From contig NW_004454290.1 of the NCBI RefSeq assembly GCF_000283155.1, positions 62,001 to 126,000 on the forward strand: a stretch of DNA of 64,000 bases, read 5' to 3'. The notes under the pieces were generated by a model, which saw only the letters and a program-made list of their open reading frames with translations, was not told the origin of the DNA and did no database searches. Shown one piece after another: positions 12,195 to 25,059 of the stretch. Made by a program: the position numbers and the translations under genes. How positions within the stretch are numbered: the first letter of the stretch is position 1; each line of letters begins with the position of its first letter. This DNA is from Ceratotherium simum simum. Lineage: Eukaryota > Chordata > Mammalia > Perissodactyla > Rhinocerotidae.

Positions 12195-12225
12195 TCTGAG
12201 AAAGAAAGAGGAGAGAGTGCCAAGA
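12195..12225 (-). promoter_or_regulatory. Predicted 3' splice site upstream of the OR10K2-like coding exon
   Basis: Read on the minus strand, a pyrimidine-rich run (CTCTCTCCTCTTTCTTTCTC) ends in AG, about 27 bases before the GTG at the start position. This fits the usual OR design of a 5' non-coding exon spliced to a single coding exon. The short leader after the AG contains an ATG that is out of frame with the receptor and runs into a TGA after 13 codons. Prediction from sequence only. Confidence 0.55.
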
Positions 12226-12639
12226 AAAATCCCTGAAAATTAGTAGAATCACAGGAAATTTATCATCAGAGCATGAGTTCTCTGATTTTGAGTTCTAAAC
12301 TCTTTATTCCTTTTCCCTCCAGTTTTTCAAGATGTAAAACAGTATCTAAAATCAGGCAAAGTGTACATCCAACTCTGAGTCTCCACAGTAATTTTAACAC
12401 CACAGGCAAAACGTTCTTGACATTTCTCAGATTCAACTATCCCTTCATCTCCATTCCCAGGATGAGGCTGTTACTCAAATTCTTAGCCTCTCACTCTCAC
12501 TTTATCCTGCAAATCTTGTCTGTCTTTCTTGTCCTCGCACTCTTCCACTTTCCTGCAGCTGCAAAATAAACCATCTGAATACACTACATTTATATATAAC
12601 TTTATATGTAATCATCAATAGCTTTTCATTATCATTCTC

Positions 12640-13530
12640 CTTACATGTAAACTCCCACTCTTAGTCTTAATCTCTCCATAACTTAGACCTACATTCTCTC
12701 CAATTCTGTTGACCTTACTTCTTGGCATGGATAATCAGCTCCACCCTCTTATACTCTCAGTAGGCTGATTCTTACTTCTGTATCATTATTCTTTTCCCAA
12801 ATCTGGAAAAAAGTTCTTTGAGATGGAATACATCTACACATCCTCCAATGCCTATCTCAGACAGAGTCCTTCCTCCTGCAGAGAGAGTCATAGTCTCTTC
12901 AGGACTCTTATCCATTTTAATCGCTTCTTTTAACTTCTACTAAAATCACATTATGGCTATCTCTCCAATCAACACTCTCACATCTCTTCAATCCCTCTTT
13001 TCCTTGATGCTAGACTAATCTTCTGAAATATAAATTGTATCATATTGCTCCCTTGCTCAAAAACTTTACTCATGGCTAAAGCACAAAGTTCAAACTCTTT
13101 ATGGTTTTCAACATCTTGTTTTGGGAACTAAAATCTAGATAATCTGTGATGCATCAATATTGCACAAATATGTTGCATCCCTCCTTGCCTCTATTCCTTG
13201 CTCATCTTAATTTGTTACCCATATTTTATTTACAGATACTTTACCATTATTCTGAAGCCTCAGCCAAATCCACATTTTTTGGAAGCTTCTTTGGTATCTC
13301 CTCATAAAAGGGGTTGTTTCTTCCTGAGAATTCACATAAGACATTGATTGCCAATTTGATGTGTCATTTACTTAATTTTGAAATATTGTATTGAATTTTT
13401 CTCATCTTTCTTTTCCACTAGATTGTGTACCCTTGAGGAGAAGATGTGAATTATGTGTATCTTCACCTGAATTCTCCTCAACATCTAGAACCATGTAAGT
13501 AATAGCTTCTCAATATAATTGTCATATAAA
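12640..13530 (+). mobile_element. L2 LINE fragment
   Basis: Decayed ancient L2 in plus orientation. Recognisable pieces include the segment before 13100 (the TTGCTCCCTTGCTCAAAAAC region) and the 3' end near 13420-13520 (TAGATTGTGTACCCTTGAGG). Likely in the 5' flank or intron of the OR10K2-like gene. Confidence 0.6.
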
Positions 13531-14640
13531 TCAAAAAGCTAACTTGGCATGTTGTTACATATTTCATTCATGTCACCACAGCCTTCCTAGGATTCACTGA
13601 GTGAGAGAATCCTCAGTGTCATCTCATCCTGGGCATGAGGATTGCTCAAGACCAAGAATACCCAGGATTTATGTACCAAATGGAACTAAGTTTTACACTT
13701 TCAAACTAAAATCTCAGTTTACAATAGGAAAATAGCCCTGAAGAGAGCATCTGTTATATTCCCAATTCTCAGTGTATTTGTAGCTCTCTAGCGCATATTG
13801 AAATATAAATAAATGAGAAGAAAATTATGATAGCCTTGTGTTTACTCCATTTTAAAAAGTATGTCATTCAAAATTATTATATTAACTAATATTGATAACA
13901 ATAATTAACGGCAATGTACCCTACCTTACCTGAGAATAACTAAAGCAAGAATATGAGGCACTAGACAACAGGTATTAAGCAGTGTCATTACAACGATGTG
14001 TTAGGCACTAGGTATGTGTTAAGAACACGTACATAAATAAGACTCAGTCCAAGGCCTCAAGTTCCTCACAGTTCAAGGGTGAGATGTATTAAGAAGAAGA
14101 GATTATTATAAAATGGTGTGGATGAAATGATGGATATGCACTTGCAATTGTGAGAGCACTCAGGAGACAAATCTTTTATGCTTCCTTGGAAAAGAATGTT
14201 TTTGTACTTATTTCTGGGTTTCTTTACATCTGTTACAGAAATGTTGAAATAAGCATTCTTGGAAAAAAAATCATGAGACTGAGCACTATTTAATTTCTAC
14301 TGCTTTAATCTAGATGTATAAAGAGTTCAGGTAACCACAGTTGCATCTCCTGGGTTCTGGGAGAGTGCGGTCTGGGCCCTGATGTTTTCTGCTTCGGTAG
14401 TTATCCCTCCCACCCACCACTCACACCCTGTGAAACGGACAAGTCTCCTTCTCTTCCTCCATCTTTTTTCCCTGATTCTTTTCTCAATGCCTAACACAAG
14501 GATTTTTATTGCCTAGAAGGTATATTTACTACTAATATACTATTATCTTTCTAATTCCAGGATCCCAAATTCTCAGGACTACTTATAAATTTCTACATAT
14601 ATGATCTTAAATTTTACCCTTGCAAACACATATAAAGTTG
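13531..14640. other. Intergenic, nothing recognised
   Basis: No gene or clear repeat seen. Confidence 0.4.
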
Positions 14641-14649
14641 AATAATGTA

Positions 14650-14858
14650 GGAATAAAATGGGTTTTGAACTTTGACAGATGTCGGCTTTCATCCCGACTC
14701 TGGCATGTTCTAGTGGTAAGATCTCAAATTCTTTAAGCCCCATTTTCTCATTTGAGAAAAGCAATTCTTGCCTCCCAGGGCTATAGTGAGAATTAATTGA
14801 AATCATATATATGTTAAAGACTAATTCAGTAAATAGTGAATGCTCAATAAATACTTGC
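14650..14858 (+). repeat. MIR SINE fragment
   Basis: Plus-strand MIR, core visible as CCCCATTTTCTCATTTGAGA at about 14738-14757 and the tail GCTCAATAAATAC near 14841. Confidence 0.65.
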
Positions 14859-14859
14859 C

Positions 14860-16280
14860 TTTCATTACCATATTGTTGTTTGATGGGGATTGGGATCAGA
14901 AATATTTTCATCAGTGATGTAATGAGCATTTAAACTCACGGAAAGTTGTTGAAACTGCCTTTTATGTTCTTTCCCAAGGAGGGAAAATTTAAGAGGAATT
15001 ATCATTTCCCTGAGGCTCTCCAAGCCTAATTGAAAGTAACTTGGTTTTCTGTGGAGTCCTGTTCTGCCCTGGAAGGGAAGCAAGGGTTACTGATCTTGAA
15101 GTACCATGCCAATCCTTTGGTGTCTGGTTGCTGTAGTCAGTCATTCATGCAGGTTATCTACACCTGGTAGAAAACAGTGGCGGTCTCCTAATTTTTTAAT
15201 TTTTGAGGGTGATATAGGATAAACTTAGAAGATAAAATTGTAGTTAATCTTAGTCACATATAAATAAGAACTTAGGGGTTCCTCGTTGTGGATGCTTCAT
15301 AATTATTGATGATGCATATTTTATACACTATGTTTTATCTACATATTTTGGTATCAACTTCAACTATTTATGGAGCTCTTAAAGACTGGAATAGATTATT
15401 TCATAATTCTCAAACTTTATGATTTCGTGATTTCTTTTACATCTTAAACACTGCAGATATAAATATGAATAAAAGTGTTGCTCCTCTCTCGGAGAACAGA
15501 GAATCAAACAGCTAGCCACATTACAAGGTGGATTATCATAAACATTATAAAAGAAATACAAGCAAAACATCCTAAAAATCTTGAGGAAAAACAAATAATT
15601 TCGTGGAAGGCTTGGAAGAACAAATAATATTTTGAATATTACCTGTAAACATTTTAATGAAAATATGGCCTGAGTTTTAGTGCCATTACTTGTGTAACCG
15701 CTGTGTTTGAGCTGATTCATTTTTGTCTTAATCTTGATTGGCCCTTCAGAATTGAACAAGCACCTGCTATTTTCCTGTATAAACACACACAGACATCTCA
15801 TTTACAAAGGAAATACGTAAGTTTACAGAGGTTTCTGAAACAAGAGACACCCGTTTTCTCCTTTTTCTCTATTTCTTTACCACAAACTTCACGTTGAGGT
15901 CACAAACTCAAAACAACAACAAACAAACAAAAAACAACTCAATTAAGTTCTTTGGAGAGGATCATTCCAGCCTATCAGTCTATCAGTACTGCTATTGGTG
16001 TTTCCAGGAAGAAAAATAGGACACAATTTTGGTATCAGTTTATCAACCAACATTTAGATCCATCTTTTAGAAATATAATGTGAACTAACATTTGTTACAT
16101 GTTCTTCATATTCTAGATAGGGTGGAAATACTGTTATATTCTCTCATTTGGTCCTCCTTAGGACCTCATAGGATAGGTATTACTTTTAATATCTTAATTA
16201 TAAAGATGAGATGTTTAAGAATCAGAGTCTGCGGACTCCTCTCAAGTTCACACAGCTGGTAGAACTAGCACTAGATTGGC
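14860..16280. other. Intergenic, nothing firm recognised
   Basis: No gene. Sequence at about 16085-16270 resembles old mammal-wide repeats with a 'hydrolysed' GATGAG core but I cannot assign a family. Confidence 0.35.
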
Positions 16281-16294
16281 GTGGGTGTATAATC

Positions 16295-16338
16295 TGTGTG
16301 TGTGTGTGCGCACGCGCACGGCGCATGCATGTGTGCAT
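16295..16338 (+). repeat. Alternating purine-pyrimidine tract (TG/CG/CA), Z-DNA-prone
   Basis: Strict purine-pyrimidine alternation runs 16295-16320 and, after one GG break, 16321-16338. The middle is CG-rich (GCGCACGCGCACG), unusual for a decayed AT-rich region. Confidence 0.8.
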
Positions 16339-16404
16339 TGATGAGAAAGGGAAAGCAGTATTCTGTCACCTTTCTTCCATATGAGGTATTTAAAAAAAAA
16401 GATT

Positions 16405-16500
16405 TCTGTTGCGGGCTCCAGTCCCAACTCCACCGTGTATTAGCTCCTGGACTGGGACATGTCTGAATCAGATTCCTCATCTTTATAAGGGACTTCATTC
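16405..16500 (+). repeat. MIR SINE fragment
   Basis: Short piece of MIR: CCAACTCCACCGTGTATTAG followed by a CCTCATCTTTATAAGG core. Confidence 0.5.
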
Positions 16501-17039
16501 TGATATCAGTTACCCTAACTTTCAAATTTTCTCCAAAAGGAATAAGAAAATGTTCTTGCAATAGTTAAATGTTACACAAATATTAGTTTTGTAATTATAA
16601 TTTAGAATCGAAAAGAGGACAACAGTTTTCAGAATATTACATTGATTGTGCCTGGTGCCCTCCACTGGTTTCAGAAAGGATTTAATGGGATAAAGGTGAT
16701 TTTCCTTTACAGGACTGGGAAAGGTATGTTGCATTAATCTATGTCTCTTACCTAGGAGGATCTCCGGAAAGCTGGAGTCATAAATATTATAGCTGTAGGG
16801 GATCTTAAAGATCTAGCCTAGTAGTCTCATTTTACAGACGAAAAAATTGAGCTTCAGAGAGTATGATGAAGATCCCAAGACCAGAAAGCAACTGATTGGA
16901 TGTGTTAGTGAAAGAACAGAGGTCTTTTGTCTTTCAGATGAATGTGATTCCCACGGTATTGTGCTTAGTTCTTGGACCTGTATTAGATGTTGTAACTTTG
17001 TCTAGATCCCACCTAATGCAATCATTTCTGAAAAAAGTT

Positions 17040-17440
17040 TGTTATTTAAGATTTAGTGGTTGTACACATACAATGGGATATTATTCAGCCTTAAAAAAAA
17101 GGAAATCCTACCATTTGCAATGTGGATGAACCTGGAGGACTATGCTAGGTGAAATAAGCTAGTCACAGAAGGACAAATTTCACTTATATGAGTTACCTAA
17201 AAGAGTCAGAATCATAGAAACAGAAAGTGGAATAGTGGTTGCCAGGGCCTAGGGGAAGGGGGAAATGGGGAGTGGCTGTTCAACAAGTATAAAGTTTTAG
17301 CTATTCAACATGCATATGTTCTAGAGATCTGCTGTACAACATTGTGCCTATAGTTAACAATATGGTATTGTGTACTTAAACACTTATTAAAAGAATAGAT
17401 CTCATGTTAAGTGTTCTTACTATAATAAAACAAAAGATTT
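17040..17440 (+). mobile_element. 5'-truncated L1 3' end
   Basis: ORF2 C-terminal end (GGGATATTATTCAGCCTTAA at 17077-17096) followed by L1 3' UTR sequence with ATAGTGGTTGCCAGGG at about 17233. It ends near the AATAAAA at about 17424. Frame broken. Confidence 0.8.
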
Positions 17441-19005
17441 TGTGATTAAAATATTATTGAGTGCCTTGTTGAATTAAATTAGAACAAGACAGTGTCTATG
17501 TAAATTTAGGAAGAGCAATGAGTCAGTGAATTTAGAATATGTACAAAATTTATATGCTTAGTTTTGCAGAAATTCACTTTAAAGCTTAAATAATCCTGGT
17601 TAACATTATTTGAAGTCCACATGCCTAATTGCAGCTGTCTCTCGTTTTTACTGACTCCGAACCAGCATGGGCCCATCACCCTTTTCTGTCTCTTACCTGA
17701 GAAGTGAAAACATAGGTCCTGCTGGGGGATAAGTGTTTACTCTCATTCCCTGTCCATTGTCCAGATTTTCCATTGTAGGTGCTCAGTCCAGAATGGATGT
17801 CTGTTACTCATGAAGGGGCTCCCATTTGCCTCTCCCTCTCCCTGAGAGGAGCCAGAGGCACAGAGGCTACAGGAGACAGAATCCAAGTTGACAAGGAAAA
17901 AGGGAAAGGTCAAAATGGGACAGAAGTTACTGATCTCTACTCAGGGGTAGAGACGTGATAATGGTCCGGGGACTTAGACCCCGACCAAAGTTTACCACTT
18001 GTCTTCTGTCATTTTGAGCCAGTTGACCAAAGACACATCTACTAGTGACCATAGGACAATTGGCACTTTCATTGTATTTATCGGTAGTGGGCGGTTTTTC
18101 TGTGGGTCTCCTGATCCTGGGCACTGCCATGGAGACGTCGCATTGGGTTTAATTAACAGCTGAGTTGATTGTGGAAAATAGATGCACGTCACCAAATGCC
18201 AAATTGCTCAAAATTGGGCCCAGGCATTAGGGCCTAGGGAGCAAAATGTTTTAAGTCACTCTCAGATGCAGCAATTTTAGAAAATTTGACTAATTTTGAG
18301 TTGATTTCTCAATTTTACATATTACCTAAGGGACAAAAGGGTAATTTATGCAGGTAATTTATGATCACAGGTGCATTATAAAACATGTTTGTTTTTGTAC
18401 TTATAATTAGGGAAGTAGCTTCTTGTCAGAGTGATAGTGCAGATTGAGCGATGTTGCTTTTTATAGTGAAAGCACTGGTCAGAATAAGCTGAAAAGAGAC
18501 TCATTTCATCATCCTAACCCCGTCTATCTCTCTATTCCGTTACTCAGCAACTAATATGGTGTATTGTTGTATGTAGGAGTCACGAAATAAATATGTGCTG
18601 AAAGTTGTGTGAATAAATGCTCACAGACAGCATTACCTCCAATGATATAAACAATCTCTCAGTTTAAAACAAATACCATCATTTATTTTCTAATCTCCAA
18701 AATTTTTGGTTTCCACTTGCCTTGTGGCTAAGCCAGGAATAAATGTGATTTCTATATCACCTTCCAACCATATGTCAATGGATGTTGAAGAACTCTAACA
18801 ATGGCTTGGTGCATAGTAAAAGCTCATCAAGTGTCTGATAGATGAAGAAATAATGATACTGAGAACAAAAGAGAAAACCAGAAATAATTGAGAATAAGAA
18901 ATAATGCCCATGAAGAACAAAGAAGAGCGGAATTGAATATATTTAAATCTGAATGCAGAAGTTTTTTGTTATTGATGTCCATCATTCACTCCCACTACTT
19001 TTTTA
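17441..19005. other. Intergenic, nothing recognised
   Basis: No gene or RNA. Region 18780-18850 has a MIR-like tail, otherwise unassigned. Confidence 0.35.
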
Positions 19006-19007
19006 AA

Positions 19008-19981
19008 ACTACTTTATTAAGGTAGGATTGACATGTAAAAGCTGTACATATTTAATGTATACAACTTGATGAGTTTGGGGATAAGTATACACCTGTGAAA
19101 CCATCACCGCCACCAAGGCCATAGACATATCCATCACCTCCCAAAGTTTCCTCCTGTCACCTTTATTATTATTATTGTTATTATCATTATTATTATTTTG
19201 TGATAAAGACACTTAGCATAAGATCTATCCTTTTAGCAAATTTTAAGTATACAATACAGTATTGTTAGCTGTAGGTACTATGCTGTATAGTAGATCTTTA
19301 GAACTTATCTTGCACAACTGAAATTTTATACACTTTGACCAGCATTTCCACATTTCTGCCTTCCCCTAGCCCCTGGCAACCACCACTTTGCTCTCTGCTT
19401 CTATGAGTTTGACTATTTTAGATTCCACACAAAGGAGATCATGCAATTTTTGTCTTTCTGTGTCTGGCTTATTTCAGTTAGCATAATGTCCTCCAGGTTC
19501 ATCCATGTTGTTGCAAATGGGAGAATTTACTTCTTTTTTTTAGGGCTGAATAATATTCCATTGTATGCATATGCCACAGTTTCTTTATTCAATCATATTT
19601 TGATAGGAGCTTCAGGTTGTTTTGATACTATTATTGTGAATAGTGCTGCAATGAACATGGGCGTGCAGGTATCTCTTTGAGATTATGATTTCAATTTCTT
19701 TGGATAAACACCCAGAAGTGGGATTGCTGGATCTGATGGTAGTTCCATTTTTAATTTTTTGAGTAAGTTCCATACTATTTTCCATAATGGCTGTACCAAC
19801 TTACATTCCCACCAACAGTGTATCAAAGTTCCCTTTTCTCCACGTTTGCCAACACTTATCTTTTGTCTTTTTGATAACAGTCATTCTAACAGTTGTGAAG
19901 TGATATCTCACTATGGTTTTAATTTCCCTGATATGTTGGGCACTTTTTCATATAATTGTTGGCTATTTGTATGTCTTCACA
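19008..19981 (-). mobile_element. L1 3' part (minus strand) of a 5'-inverted element
   Basis: Minus-strand L1: 3' UTR at 19008-19450, then ORF2 C-terminal sequence to about 19981 (AGGGCTGAATAATATTCCAT at 19542-19561). A TTA-rich run at 19163-19200 lies inside. The upstream ORF2 portion is found next door but in the opposite orientation. Confidence 0.85.
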
Positions 19982-20230
19982 GTGGCAAAGGGACAGTCTC
20001 TTCAAGAAATTGTGCTGGGAAAAACTGGATATCTACATGCAAAAGAATGAAATTGGACCCTTACCTTACACCATATACAAATTTTTGCAAATAATGTATC
20101 CAATAAGGGGTTAATATCCAAAATGTGTAAGGAACTCATACAACTCAATAGCAAAAAAACAAAATACCTTGATTAAAAAATGGATCAAGAACCTGAATAG
20201 ACATCTCTCCAAAGAAGATATACAAAGGGC
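19982..20230 (+). mobile_element. Inverted 5' part of the same L1, with an internal deletion
   Basis: Plus-strand ORF2 sequence that would lie immediately upstream of the neighbouring minus-strand part in an intact L1. It begins near GGCAAAGGGACAGTCTCTTC and ends near CATCTCTCCAAAGAAGATAT. About 200 or more bases of the consensus are missing at around 20085, where the sequence skips directly to the GATAAGGGGTTAATATCC-like segment. Confidence 0.8.
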
Positions 20231-20249
20231 CGCTCCCACTACTTATAGT

Positions 20250-20760
20250 AATAGTACCTCAATTTTATTTTTGTTTATTTTGCCTCACTCTCATCCAATT
20301 GCTTCACCCTAGAGTTTAATGCGGGAGCAGATGACATGTACCAAGTCAGTCAGGATACTGGATTCTCTCTGGATGTAGTGTTTGGTTCAGGATGGGCATG
20401 TGACCAAGTCTGCACATTCAGGAACAACAAATTTCAGTCTCCCAACTTTTGTTTCCACGTTGGAAGAAGTGAATTCTCTCTTCCTCTGGACTGGATTTTG
20501 TGAGCTGAAGCTGTCAGAGACTGCTGAGTTTGGCTAAAAATGTACCCAAGACTGAGGAAGCAGAACCATGAGATGCATCCAGATGATTGAGCATGACTGT
20601 TTGACCTCTGCATCAGCCTGTGCCTGAAATCATTGTACCACTGGCTTTTCAGCTTACATGAGCCAACAGATTTATTTTTTGCTAATGACAGTTTGAGTTG
20701 GATTATCTTTTATTTGCAACCCAAAGAATCTTAAATTATAACATTCTATTGCATTCCAGG
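20250..20760 (+). repeat. Old dispersed repeat, family not resolved
   Basis: Sequence with a mammal-wide-repeat look (for example TGGGCATGTGACCAAGTC and the GACAGTTTGAGTTGGATT ending). I recall similar dispersed sequences but cannot name the family with confidence. Confidence 0.4.
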
Positions 20761-22270
20761 GTGGATTTGAGATGACTTAAAATATGTACTATTAAGGCAA
20801 GCATAAATGTATTAAGTAAATATATAAGAAATTAGAGCAAAGGTAAAGTAATAACATACCAATAAGGTGAATTTGGGAGGAGTCATTACATAGAAATGTA
20901 TACGATGAGGCCAAATATATATATTAAATTCAGTCTCAAAATTAAGCACTATATTAAGTTCATACTAGCTAATTCAAGAGACAACATAAATAATTGAGTT
21001 GTGTTGTTCACAGATATAAAACATGTGAGGGATGTGATTTTCAATACAGAAGTACTGATCATGTTAATGAAACCATAAATAATTATTGGATATCTAAGCA
21101 GAGTGGAAGGTCTATAAAGCAATGTGACCATATCACACCTTAAAACATCAGACTTATAGCCTAAATGAAAAGTATAGGTTTATTTATCTGGTCTCAGCCC
21201 ACCCAAATCTCTGGTTTATATGGATCACTAGTCTGGATTAAGACTGTCCAGACCTTTCCCCAGTGCAATTCCCACTCTACAAACTCTTCATGGCCTTGGG
21301 GTTAGGGATGATTAAACAATACATCCCAGCCCACTTACTCGTGTCTCTTTTCCCTTCCATACAACAGACAAAAAAGTGTGGCTCTGAGGCCTGGGACATT
21401 TTTACCTTAGTTTCTGTTATCTTGCTCCAAAGTGTACTTGGAGTACAAAATCATCTGATATCCCACATGACCCATACCCTTCCCTTCTCTTCACAATAAT
21501 TCCTTCTTTTAAAATTATTCTCGGTATTCTTCCACATCTTTGCTTTGTCTTCCTTCCGGCAGTCTGAATTTCAGAATTTTGTTTCATTTCTTTGCTCTAG
21601 GGGCAACTCCTCAAGATGAACCAAAAGGGTGAGAGTCAAATATGCTGTCCTTTCCTCTGTTGTTCTCCTTCCACATTCTTTAGATTCTTCCTCCTGTGCA
21701 GTTAAGAAGATAAACTTCAGCCTAAAATGGGAATAGTTGTGAAGGAGGGGAGAGGAGGAAGTAGATAATTCATTCTGAGTGTCAGCTCTATGTTGTCTCT
21801 GGGCTGTGGCCAAAGCAGCCCACAGCCAGACCCCCAGAGTATTTTGGGGCAGCTTGTAAAATATAGTAGGGAGAAAAGCCTAATAACAGTATACCAGTGG
21901 ATATTGGTGTAAATTAATTTCTCATAACAGGAAGTAACTGATACATGGAAATAGATTATAAAAAAGAAAATCAATTTCATTGTAAAAATTTATTCATTCA
22001 TTGTCTTGATTGTAGAGAGTTTTGCTATAAGCAGAATATTCAAAAACTTCATTAAACGTATATTTTCTGAATAACTACTCTATGACCTATACTATTCTGG
22101 ACATTCAGGGGATGTTAAGATGAGTGAGGTACAGTTCTTGTCCTCATGGAGTTTTAATGTATTGACGGAGTAGGAAACAATTATATCCCGTATATTAAAA
22201 TGACAAATGTTTTCTATCCATATACCCTAAACTATCCATTATTCCTTTGCTCTTGTCTTTCAGTTTAGCC
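20761..22270. other. Intergenic with a 103-bp repeated module at 21627-21729
   Basis: No gene recognised. A short passage near 22050-22200 resembles an ancient interspersed repeat. The module at 21627 is described separately. Confidence 0.35.
21627..21729 (+). repeat. 103-bp module, copy 1
   Basis: Aligns without gaps to 23579-23681 with about 14-15 mismatches by eye; flanks on both sides do not match. Family unknown to me. Confidence 0.7.
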
Positions 22271-22279
22271 TTTTCAACT

Positions 22280-22790
22280 TGATTCTTTACTAAATTTTAA
22301 GTGCATTTTACTAAAGTGTAACATACTACACAAAAGTACACAAATCAAAGTGTATGCTAAATTCACAAAGTGACACACCCATGTATCCACGATCAGATTT
22401 AGAAGTAGCACACTGCTCATCTCCCTGCTCGAAGAGCCTTTATTCTAATTTCTATCACTGTGTATTGACTTTGCCAGTTTTTAAAATTTATGAATGAACT
22501 ATAGAGTGCATATTGTTTTTGTTTTGGCTTCATTCATTCAAATCATGTTTGAGAGATTTACCCATGACGTTAATTGTAGTTAAATTTTCACTGCGCTATA
22601 TCATTAAAATATATGAATGCACTTCAATTTATTTGTTTGCTCTACTATTGATGGATATTTATGTTATTTCCTGGTTTGGGATATAATGAAAAGTGTTGCT
22701 AAAAACATACTTTTACATATCCATTAGTAACATACGACTCTTTTGATCTGGTCTACACTACCAGTAAATCCTAGGTTATGGCTTACTGTT
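22280..22790 (-). mobile_element. Old L1 3' end fragment
   Basis: Reverse-complement L1M 3' UTR and ORF2 end: the cassette around 22290-22400 and the GATGGATATTTATGTTATTT passage are typical. Strongly decayed. Confidence 0.65.
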
Positions 22791-22794
22791 GTAG

Positions 22795-23195
22795 ACTGAA
22801 TTTTTAGCCACAGCTCTTTATCCCTTTCTATGTTCTTTGCTATGCAACTTTGCAGTTGCTCCCATTAGAGGCAAAGTATTAGTCCTCATCCCTAAACTTT
22901 GGGTTTGACATTGGGCTTTATGTTAGCCAATGAAATGTGGGCAGAAGTGATAGTTTGCCAGTTCTGAGCGTTGGTCAAAGAAGCATTGCAGGTTTTCTGC
23001 TATCATCATGAGATAAGCTCTCCCTAAGTAGCTTCTGTCCTTTTAACTGGGGCTCTAAGGTTAATACAGTTGGCTCCGATCTGATCCCAACCTACCCAAA
23101 TGGGTCAAATTCAAGAGACACGCAGGTTGAAGCGGTCATCATGCTGAGCTCAACTTCAATCAGACAACCCTAAGGCAACCTGTAGACACATAGCA
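22795..23195 (+). repeat. Old dispersed repeat, family not resolved
   Basis: Contains AGCCAATGAAATGTGGGCAG at 22924-22943, a motif I associate with mammal-wide LTR- or DNA-type repeats. It separates two L1 3' ends. Confidence 0.4.
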
Positions 23196-23199
23196 AGAA

Positions 23200-24500
23200 A
23201 TATTTTTTATTGTGATAAAAACACATAACATAAAATTTATCATCTTAACCACCTTTAAGTGTACAGTTCAGTAGTGTTAAGTATATTCATGTTGTTGTGA
23301 AACAGATCTCCATAACTTTTTCATTTTGAAAATATGAAACTCTATAACCATTAAACGACTCCCCTTTTCCTAAGTGAAATAAGCCAGTCACAAAAAGACA
23401 AGCAAGAATTTACCTCATTGTGCTTTAAGATAGTTTGTTACACAGCAAATATTAAATGAAAGTATCTATGTTCCATTATTCTAGACTCTGCCAAATCTTT
23501 TTTCGAAGTGGGACTGTACCAATTTTTACTCCCGCTAGTATTGTATGGGAGTTCCAGTTGCTCCACATTTGCAGTGATGGGTGAGAGTCAAACATGCTTT
23601 CCTTTCCTCAGTTGCTCTCCTTCCACATCCTCTAGATGCTTCCTTTTGTGCTGTTAGGAAGATAAACCTCAGCTTGAAATGATATTGTAACTCTTTCATT
23701 TCTGACATTCTAGTATATGCGTGTAATTGTACTTGCATTTTCGTGACACTAATGAGATTGAGCACCTTTTCATAAATTAATCACTCAATTGGATTTCCTC
23801 TTTTTTGAAAGTCTTGTTCAATATTTTGCACACTAAAAAATGGAATATATCTGTCTTTTAATGATTCACAGAAATATTGTAAACATACTGGATATCAGTC
23901 CTTTATTGGTTATGTGCACTTCAAATATATTATCTGACTGAAAATTGCATTTTCACTCTATTAAGCTGTCTTTTGATGAATAAAAGTTCTTAATTTTAAT
24001 AAAATATAATTTGTCAATCTTCTCCTGAGTTATGCTTTTGTGTGCTGTTTAAGTGACTTTTGCCACCACAAGATGATAAATTTATTTTTAAATATTCTAG
24101 AAAGTTTATTGCTTGACTTGAACATTTAGTTCTAATATCCATCTGGAATTGATTTTGTGTATGGTATGAGATGGAGGTGAAGATTCATTTTTTTCTCTTG
24201 TGAATATCCATTTGATCCTGAACTATTTTTTAAAGATCATCTTTCATTTCAAATATGGGAGGATGCACTTGAATTTCAGTGCCACTTTTGTCATAATGAG
24301 TTGACTATAAATGTACTGGCTTATTTTGGAATTAGCTTTTCTGTTCCATTGCTCAAGGCATGTATTCTTGCACCAATATTATACTATCTTTTTTACTATA
24401 ACTTTATTATAGATTTGGTAATTGTAAATTTAAGTCTTCTAGACTTGTGCTTTTTTAAGATGACTTTGTTGTTTCTTGTTCTTTTGCATTTACATAGTCC
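23200..24500 (-). mobile_element. Old L1 fragment carrying a foreign 103-bp module
   Basis: Minus-strand L1M. The 3' end starts near 23205 (ATTGTGATAAAAACACATAA) and ORF2-derived sequence follows from about 23480, with an interruption at 23395-23470. The ORF2 part is broken at 23579-23681 by sequence that is not L1. Confidence 0.6.
23579..23681 (+). repeat. 103-bp module, copy 2 (inside L1)
   Basis: Matches 21627-21729 over its whole length and sits where L1 sequence should continue. L1 resumes after it near the ATTGTAACTCTTTCATTTCT passage. Confidence 0.7.
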
Positions 24501-25059
24501 ATATTCCTAAACATAGGGATTTTCTTTTCTGCTGATTCACAGAAATATAATTTATTTTTGTATTTAAAAAATCACAATTGACATAAAGTAAATTAAACTA
24601 GTCTGCTTTATCTCCTTTATTACTCTTTTTCTGATTTTTCTCTGTTCTTTTGATCCTAGCTTTTCTTTCTCCTTTATTCTTATATTCTGCATTCTAATCT
24701 CCTCTTTTGTCCCTCAAGATTACATATAATGACAATAACATTGTCTTAAAATTTATCAAATGCACATTATATTTCCAAGCAATGTGCTAGATGTACTGTA
24801 AGGTATTACCCCATTTTACCCTTATAACAACCCTATTTTAATCATTCTCAATTTATAGAGTTTAAGTTATTGGTATATGCTCACACAGCAAGTATGTGAG
24901 GAAACTTACTTTAAATCTAAGTTATGTGACCCACTTCCAAGGAAAAACTCCTAAATGACCTAATGCTCAAGCAAAGGACTGAGAAATAAAAATTTATGAA
25001 ATTAATATCATATAAAATTTAGTTGTTTTAATGGATAAGAAAGAATGTTTTACTGCATA

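Noticed and set aside
14579..15083. Minus-strand frames of 116 and 72 codons
   Set aside because: They overlap MIR sequence and have no family resemblance.
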